The translations under genes were made by a program, and so were the position numbers. This document shows, one piece after another, positions 1-3,443 of a stretch of 5,155 nucleotides of DNA. Below the pieces are notes generated by a model. The model worked only from the letters and a program-made list of their open reading frames with translations, did not search any database and had not been told where the DNA came from. The stretch covers positions 1-5,155 of the forward strand of contig JAHENO010000087.1 of NCBI GenBank assembly GCA_018609945.1, in the 5' to 3' direction. Numbering within the stretch: position 1 is the first letter of the stretch; each line of letters starts with the position of its first letter. This DNA comes from Haloarculaceae archaeon. Lineage in GTDB: Archaea > Halobacteriota > Halobacteria > Halobacteriales > Haloarculaceae.

Positions 1-132
1 ACCTGGCACTGGCAGATCCACCTCCAGTCGACGCTCAGTTACGTCGGCCTGTTCGTCAGCCGGCTCCTGGTCGTGCTGGTGCCGCTGTTCGTGGTGCTCG
101 TGCTCGGCCGGCAGGTGGTCGACGATGCGTGA
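1..132 (+). CDS. 3' end of an unrecognised membrane protein (partial)
   Basis: Reading frame 1 is open from the window edge to TGA at 130-132, giving the last 43 residues of a protein whose start lies outside. The fragment begins with an aromatic/polar stretch (TWHWQIHLQ), continues into one strongly hydrophobic helix (about residues 14-36, rich in V and L), and ends in a short polar tail (GRQVVDDA). This suggests a membrane protein with a terminal transmembrane helix. The stop overlaps the start of the next gene by 8 nt (125-132), so the two are probably co-transcribed and translationally coupled. I do not recognise the family. Strand and reading frame are well supported by the overlap and by haloarchaeal codon use; the function is unknown. 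Confidence 0.6.
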   Translation, partial: TWHWQIHLQSTLSYVGLFVSRLLVVLVPLFVVLVLGRQVVDDA

Positions 133-358
133 CCTCCGCGACCTGAACGCCGTCGCGCTCGCGTCGGTCGCGACCGTGGTGGCGCTGGTCGCGCTCGTGG
201 CGGGCGTCGGCGCCATCGGGCTCTGGGCCGGGTACGTCAACACCTGGCGGTCGTTTTTCATCATGGAGCAGGTCGTCGCGACCGTCACGCCAGTCGTGCT
301 CGCGCTGGCGGCCGCGCTGGTCGTCTCCGGGATCGGGACGATCGCCTACCTGGACTGA
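125..358 (+). CDS. Small two-helix membrane protein, unknown function
   Basis: A 77-aa protein that starts at ATG 125 and ends at TGA 356-358. A short charged N-terminus (MRDLRDLN) precedes a long hydrophobic helix at about residues 9-36. A polar linker containing NTWRSFFIMEQ follows, then a second hydrophobic helix at about residues 50-74. AGGTG at 113-117, 7 nt before the ATG, is a good ribosome site and supports this start. The 8-nt overlap with the preceding membrane protein gene suggests coupled translation and perhaps a shared membrane complex. The gene converges on the chaperone gene, so it is not part of the formate dehydrogenase transcripts seen here. I do not recognise the family. 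It could be a small subunit or accessory factor of whatever the upstream gene encodes. Confidence 0.6.
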   Translation: MRDLRDLNAVALASVATVVALVALVAGVGAIGLWAGYVNTWRSFFIMEQVVATVTPVVLALAAALVVSGIGTIAYLD

Positions 359-422
359 AGGGGCTGGCCGTTTTCGGATCGATCCGCCGCCCCCCGAATC
401 CGGTCGATGTTTCCGGGAGTAC
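359..422. other. Convergent intergenic gap with short palindrome
   Basis: These 64 bases separate two converging genes. A TTTT run at 371-374, 12 nt after the small membrane gene stop, is the only T tract for the plus strand and might help termination, as U-rich tracts do in archaea. It is directly followed by the perfect 12-bp palindrome CGGATCGATCCG (375-386). No T-rich run is seen on the minus strand for the chaperone transcript. Support for a true terminator is weak. Confidence 0.3.
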
Positions 423-1049
423 TCACGCGACCTGGGCGACGATTTCGTCCTCGAACCGGACAAGCCCCTGGACGATCAACGCCGCGGCCAGGAAGAGCCC
501 GGGGTCGGCGTGCTCGCGCATGTCGGCGGCGAAGGCGTCGATCCACTCGCCGAGGTGTTCCTCGAGGAACACCCGCTCGAAGCCGAACGTCTCCTCCTGG
601 CCGGCCCGCTGGCGCTCGACGAGGTGGCGCAGGAAGGCGAGTTCGACCGCGATGAAGTCGTCCTCCTCCTCGTAGTCCTCCGGCGAGGACCACCCCGCCG
701 CGCGGTAGCTCTCGGTGACCGCCGCGAGCCCCTCTCCCAGGAAGTCGGTGTCCTCGCGGTAGTACGACTCGTGGGGCAACACCGGCGGGCGCGGGCCGAC
801 GAACAGCCGCGTGTACTCCGTGTTCAGGTCCTCACGGATCTCCACGAGGGGTCGGTCCCGGTTGTCGTCGATCCACGCCTCCAGCATCCCGAACCCCTCG
901 TCCATGGGCTCGTTGACCGACTCCTCGGGGACCATCGCCTCGCCGCTCAGGAGGCGGTCGAGGAACCCCGTCTCGGGGACGTCCCAGAACACCGCGATGC
1001 CGAAGTCGACGAGTTCGAGGCGCGCCTCGTAGAGGGCCTCCTCGTTCAC
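423..1049 (-). CDS. TorD/DmsD-family molybdoenzyme maturation chaperone
   Basis: A 208-aa, very acidic, all-helical protein of typical TorD-family length (about 200 aa). The family hallmark is at residues 79-96: YTRLFVGP, a Pro-rich stretch, then HESYY. A second family block, DDFIAVELAFL (130-140), matches the usual PDHxxxELxFM. A third, FLEEHLGEWIDAF (161-173), matches the conserved FxxxHLxxW signature. Such cytoplasmic chaperones bind the apo-catalytic subunit and its Tat signal until the Mo/W cofactor is inserted. The obvious client is the Tat-bearing formate dehydrogenase encoded divergently 2.4 kb away. The start is GTG at 1047-1049, which overlaps the TGA of the upstream Fe-S gene as GTGA (1046-1049), so translation is coupled. 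There is no room for its own promoter. Family assignment is firm; the client is inferred. Confidence 0.9.
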   Translation of the reverse strand: MNEEALYEARLELVDFGIAVFWDVPETGFLDRLLSGEAMVPEESVNEPMDEGFGMLEAWIDDNRDRPLVEIREDLNTEYTRLFVGPRPPVLPHESYYREDTDFLGEGLAAVTESYRAAGWSSPEDYEEEDDFIAVELAFLRHLVERQRAGQEETFGFERVFLEEHLGEWIDAFAADMREHADPGLFLAAALIVQGLVRFEDEIVAQVA

Positions 1050-3163
1050 CGCTTCTCACCCTGGTTGAACAGCAGCCGGCTCCGGCAGTCGCCGCAGTAC
1101 TCGAAGACGCTGTGTTCGGAGTCGGGCGCGAGCCCCTCCACGAGGTCCCCGACCTCCTCCTCGATCTTGCTCGCCGAGGCGGCGCTGGCGAACGGTTTCC
1201 CGCAGCGGACACACTCGAGCATCTCGTCTTCGTGGACGGTCAGCCACGCCTCGCCCCCGCGGTTCTCCGGGAGCAGTGAGAGGTCTAGGCCGCCGTCCAT
1301 GGTGATGGCCGTCTCCGGACACCCCTCCTCGCAGAGCCCGCAGTTGACACACAGCTCGTGGTTGAACTGCAACTCCGCGTTCTCGGTGCGCCGGATTGCG
1401 TCGGTCGGACAGAGGTTCGTGCAGGTCGGCGTGAGGGTACACGAGTCGTCGACCTCCATCACCCCGAAGTCCTTGAGCCCGCGGATCACCTCCCGCTCGG
1501 GCGTGACGTGTTCGAGGATGGCCCGGACGCTCTCGAGCGTCCAGCCGTGGCTGTCGAAGGCGGGATTCGGGCGGTCGGCCCCCTCGACGCCGCCGGTCGC
1601 CTCGTGCTCGCCCGCCGGGACCGGTGACTCCTCGAGTGTCAGCTCCGCGAACGTCGAGAGCTCCTCGACGAACGGGCCGTGGTCCCGGTCGGGCGCGAAG
1701 AAGCCGACCCGCTCGCCGAGACCCAGGTCCCGCGTCGCCCGGTTGAGCCGCTCGACGAGTTCGGCCTTCGGGTCAGGCCCGGAGTGGAGACACGACCCGC
1801 CACAGCCGACGATGGCGACGCCGTCGGCCCCCGTCGCCAGCGCGTGCATGACGTGGGCCTCCCCGACAGTGTCAGTACAGTTGACCCGCACCGGGAGGAT
1901 CGGGGGATAGGAGACGTCCGCGCCGCGCGCAGCGTCGCGACCGTACGCGCGCAGGCGTTCAGCGGCGTACTCAGAGCAGACGAACGCGACGACCTGCGTC
2001 CCGATGGCCTCTTCGCCCCAGGGGAGCCAGCCGCCGTCCTCGCCCTCGACCAGTGCCTCGACCTCGCGCGCGATCCGCTCGTTGGACGGCTCGCGCAACT
2101 TCGTCGCGCCCGTCGGGCAGGCGCTGGTGCAGGCGCCACAGTTCTGGCACGCGACCTGGTCGAACGCCACCTCGTCGACGGCCGGCCGGGCGACCGCCCC
2201 GTGCGGGCAGGCGTCGGAGCAGGCGGTACAGCCCTCCTGGCTCGACGCCCCGGCCGCACAGACGTCCATCTCGAGGTCGAGGAACTGCGGCTTCTCGATC
2301 CCGCCCAGGCGGGACTCGACGGCCGCGACCGTCCCTGCGTCGGCCTGTCCGGTGTAGTACCCGACCTCGCCGCCCCGGGTCCGCGACGGGCCGTCGGGGT
2401 AGACGACCTGGTCGACCTCGAGGGTGCGCTCGACGCCCGAGAGGTCGATGGCGTCGGTCGGACAGACGTCGATCCACTCGCCGTCGGGCGCGCCGGGATC
2501 GATGTCGACGGGGAACTCCGTCACCATTCCGTCGGGACCTTCCCGGACGCAGTCGAGACAGTCGATGCAGTCGTCCGTGACGCGCGCCTCGAGAGTCACC
2601 TCGAACTCGCCGTACGAACCCTCGACTGCGGTCACGCGCCCGCGCTCGACGGAGACGCCGCCCAGCCCCTCCGCGTCGGCGAAGTCCGCGCCGTCGGCGA
2701 CCAGCGTGACCTCCGCGGTGTCGGCGAGGGTGGCGGCCGTCTCGGGGTCGCCCACCACGGCCACCCGCCGGCCCGCCTCCCGGGAGACGGTCCGCGAAAT
2801 CGCCTCCTCCTGCATGCCGGCAGCGGTCGCGTTTATCAGGCGCGCGGTCTTGTCGGTGGCCGCCGCGGGGTCGTGGACCCACGAGCAGGTCTCGCGGTGG
2901 TCGACGAAGAAGGTCGCGTCGGGGTGGAGACCGTGGTCGTCCGCGAGCCCGCGGATGCGCCGCTGGCAGGACGGTTCGGGTGTCGTGGCGATCAGGTGGT
3001 CGAGGTCGTACTCCTCGATGACCTGGGACATCGCCCCCAGCCCGTCCTGGCAGAGCAGCTCCGAACTCGCGACCACGTCGACCTCCTCAACGCCGTCCCG
3101 GACGCCCTCGAGATCGATGTCGCAGGTACCGCCACAGGAACACACGAACGCGCCGACGTTCAT
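1046..3163 (-). CDS. HdrA-like/MvhD fusion multi-cluster iron-sulfur protein lacking the FAD core
   Basis: A 705-aa protein from ATG 3163. The frame is open to 3454, but that extension crosses the AT-rich promoter region, and the HdrA-like N-terminus begins at MNVGAFVCSC. In order: an HdrA N-terminal domain (1-115; C8, C10, C14, C38, C66, and ETCSWVH at 91-97); a degenerate Rossmann remnant (132-157) where the FAD GxGxxG loop should be; a ferredoxin part (C199, C202, C205, then C234-Pro); a dicluster part (C302, C312, C315, C319-Pro; C339, C342, C345, C349-Pro); an MvhD/FlpD [2Fe-2S] domain (about 390-492; C396, C429, C454, C458); a C-terminal dicluster ferredoxin (C575, C581, C585; C605, C608, C611, C615); and a CxxC/CxxC zinc-ribbon-like tail (C651, C654, C690, C693). 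No signal peptide or membrane helix is seen. In methanogens MvhD passes electrons from hydrogenase or Fdh to HdrA. Here the role is inferred to be a formate dehydrogenase electron relay. Confidence 0.85.
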   Translation of the reverse strand: MNVGAFVCSCGGTCDIDLEGVRDGVEEVDVVASSELLCQDGLGAMSQVIEEYDLDHLIATTPEPSCQRRIRGLADDHGLHPDATFFVDHRETCSWVHDPAAATDKTARLINATAAGMQEEAISRTVSREAGRRVAVVGDPETAATLADTAEVTLVADGADFADAEGLGGVSVERGRVTAVEGSYGEFEVTLEARVTDDCIDCLDCVREGPDGMVTEFPVDIDPGAPDGEWIDVCPTDAIDLSGVERTLEVDQVVYPDGPSRTRGGEVGYYTGQADAGTVAAVESRLGGIEKPQFLDLEMDVCAAGASSQEGCTACSDACPHGAVARPAVDEVAFDQVACQNCGACTSACPTGATKLREPSNERIAREVEALVEGEDGGWLPWGEEAIGTQVVAFVCSEYAAERLRAYGRDAARGADVSYPPILPVRVNCTDTVGEAHVMHALATGADGVAIVGCGGSCLHSGPDPKAELVERLNRATRDLGLGERVGFFAPDRDHGPFVEELSTFAELTLEESPVPAGEHEATGGVEGADRPNPAFDSHGWTLESVRAILEHVTPEREVIRGLKDFGVMEVDDSCTLTPTCTNLCPTDAIRRTENAELQFNHELCVNCGLCEEGCPETAITMDGGLDLSLLPENRGGEAWLTVHEDEMLECVRCGKPFASAASASKIEEEVGDLVEGLAPDSEHSVFEYCGDCRSRLLFNQGEKR
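1055..1062 (-). promoter_or_regulatory. Ribosome binding site of the TorD-like gene
   Basis: On the minus strand, AGGGTGAG lies inside the last codons of the upstream Fe-S gene, with GGTGA ending 6 nt before GTG 1049. It matches the haloarchaeal anti-Shine-Dalgarno and supports the GTG start that forms the 4-nt GTGA overlap. Confidence 0.6.
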
Positions 3164-3184
3164 AGCCCGGCATGCGCTGGCGCG

Positions 3185-3190
3185 ATAATA
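3185..3190 (-). promoter_or_regulatory. TATA-like box for the Fe-S/TorD operon (leaderless start)
   Basis: The minus strand reads TATTAT here, centred about 25 nt upstream of the A of ATG 3163. In archaea the TATA centre lies about 25-27 nt before the transcription start, so transcription should begin at or next to the start codon. No ribosome site precedes this ATG, which fits a leaderless mRNA, common in haloarchaea. The match to the consensus is moderate. Confidence 0.5.
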
Positions 3191-3249
3191 GGGCTTGGGG
3201 TGGGAACACGCCGAACCCGAATCTGAGTGGGGGATGCCGAAAGAATAGT

Positions 3250-3265
3250 TTTCCGAACGGAAAAT
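3250..3265. promoter_or_regulatory. Perfect 7+2+7 inverted repeat, candidate operator
   Basis: TTTTCCG-AA-CGGAAAA is a perfect dyad lying between the divergent promoters. It is about 113 bp upstream of the predicted fdhA transcription start and about 95 bp upstream of the Fe-S gene start. A further TTTCC at 3272-3276 forms a second, weaker dyad with the right arm (GGAAA-N7-TTTCC), giving three half-sites in 26 bp. This suits a dimeric helix-turn-helix regulator controlling both directions. The regulator cannot be named from the sequence. Confidence 0.5.
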
Positions 3266-3325
3266 CCTGATTTCCCATTGAAACCTGATAGTTTGGGCAG
3301 GCCTAAAAAGCTCTTCTTTAACCGA

Positions 3326-3343
3326 CAAATTTTGCCAAATTTT
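3326..3343. repeat. Two CAAATTTT direct repeats, 10 bp apart
   Basis: CAAATTTT occurs at 3326-3333 and 3336-3343, start to start 10 bp, which is about one helical turn. The second copy runs into the TATA box of the plus-strand promoter. The pair could be a TFB or regulator contact region, or simply part of an AT-rich promoter. Confidence 0.4.
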
Positions 3344-3348
3344 TATTA
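3340..3348 (+). promoter_or_regulatory. fdhA: TATA box for the formate dehydrogenase transcript
   Basis: TTTTTATTA is the best TATA-like element on the plus strand of the gap and is preceded by an A-rich BRE-like stretch (CCAAA). Its centre, about 3344, predicts transcription starting near 3370. That leaves a leader of about 70 nt before ATG 3440 and about 10 nt before the small leader ORF at 3381. Confidence 0.6.
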
Positions 3349-3380
3349 TCGTCGGGGATGTGCTTCCTTGGAAGGTGCGC

Positions 3381-3443
3381 ATGTCAACCACCACCACACC
3401 GGCGGCGGACCGGCGGACACGACCGAGGGAGACAGACACATGA
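3381..3443 (+). CDS. Possible 20-aa leader peptide overlapping the fdhA start
   Basis: An ATG at 3381 opens a 20-codon frame ending in TGA at 3441-3443. The stop overlaps the fdhA ATG (3440-3442) as ATGA. The peptide begins MSTTTTPAADRR and ends PRETDT; it has a run of four Thr and several Arg. GGAAGGTG at 3370-3377 lies only 3 nt before the ATG, closer than an ideal ribosome site, and the predicted transcription start is about 10 nt upstream. The position and the exact ATGA overlap are those of a translated leader that could couple or attenuate fdhA translation. A 20-codon frame can easily occur by chance in GC-rich DNA, so this is only a candidate. Confidence 0.35.
   Translation: MSTTTTPAADRRTRPRETDT
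3425..3431 (+). promoter_or_regulatory. fdhA: Ribosome binding site of fdhA
   Basis: GAGGGAG ends 8 nt before ATG 3440 and is a good Shine-Dalgarno match. It fixes that ATG as the start, which is also the one that keeps the complete Tat signal; the next Met (residue 18) lies inside the RRSFMK motif. Confidence 0.6.

Larger units (their letters stand above)
3164..3439. other. Divergent regulatory intergenic region, AT-rich core
   Basis: This 276-bp gap separates the divergent Fe-S protein and formate dehydrogenase genes. Bases 3241-3350 are about 65% A+T (38 of 110 are G or C), against strongly GC-rich coding sequence on both sides. It holds a TATA-like element for each direction, a perfect inverted repeat at 3250-3265, a 10-bp-spaced AAATTT repeat beside the plus TATA box, and a 20-codon leader ORF. 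Besides the listed elements, TTTTTAGG on the minus strand (about 3302-3309) could be a second, more distant TATA element for the Fe-S operon, but the support is weak. Confidence 0.7.

Noticed and set aside
375..386. CGGATCGATCCG palindrome as an intrinsic terminator
   Set aside because: A 12-bp palindrome with no loop and no T run after it on either strand is not a convincing hairpin terminator.
510..1910. Long plus-strand open frame (466 codons) opposite the TorD-like and Fe-S genes
   Set aside because: The minus-strand products have clear family motifs; GC-rich haloarchaeal codons leave the antisense frame open by chance, and its translation shows no recognisable domain.
1679..3226. Plus-strand open frame of 515 codons opposite the Fe-S gene
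   Set aside because: Antisense shadow: Arg/Asp/Val-rich low-complexity translation with no motif, covering a gene with ordered cysteine clusters.
3380..3440. CACC-rich stretch (ACCACCACCACACC) as a tandem repeat or CRISPR-like element
   Set aside because: It is only four ACC-type triplets and encodes the Thr run of the possible leader; there is no repeat-spacer pattern.
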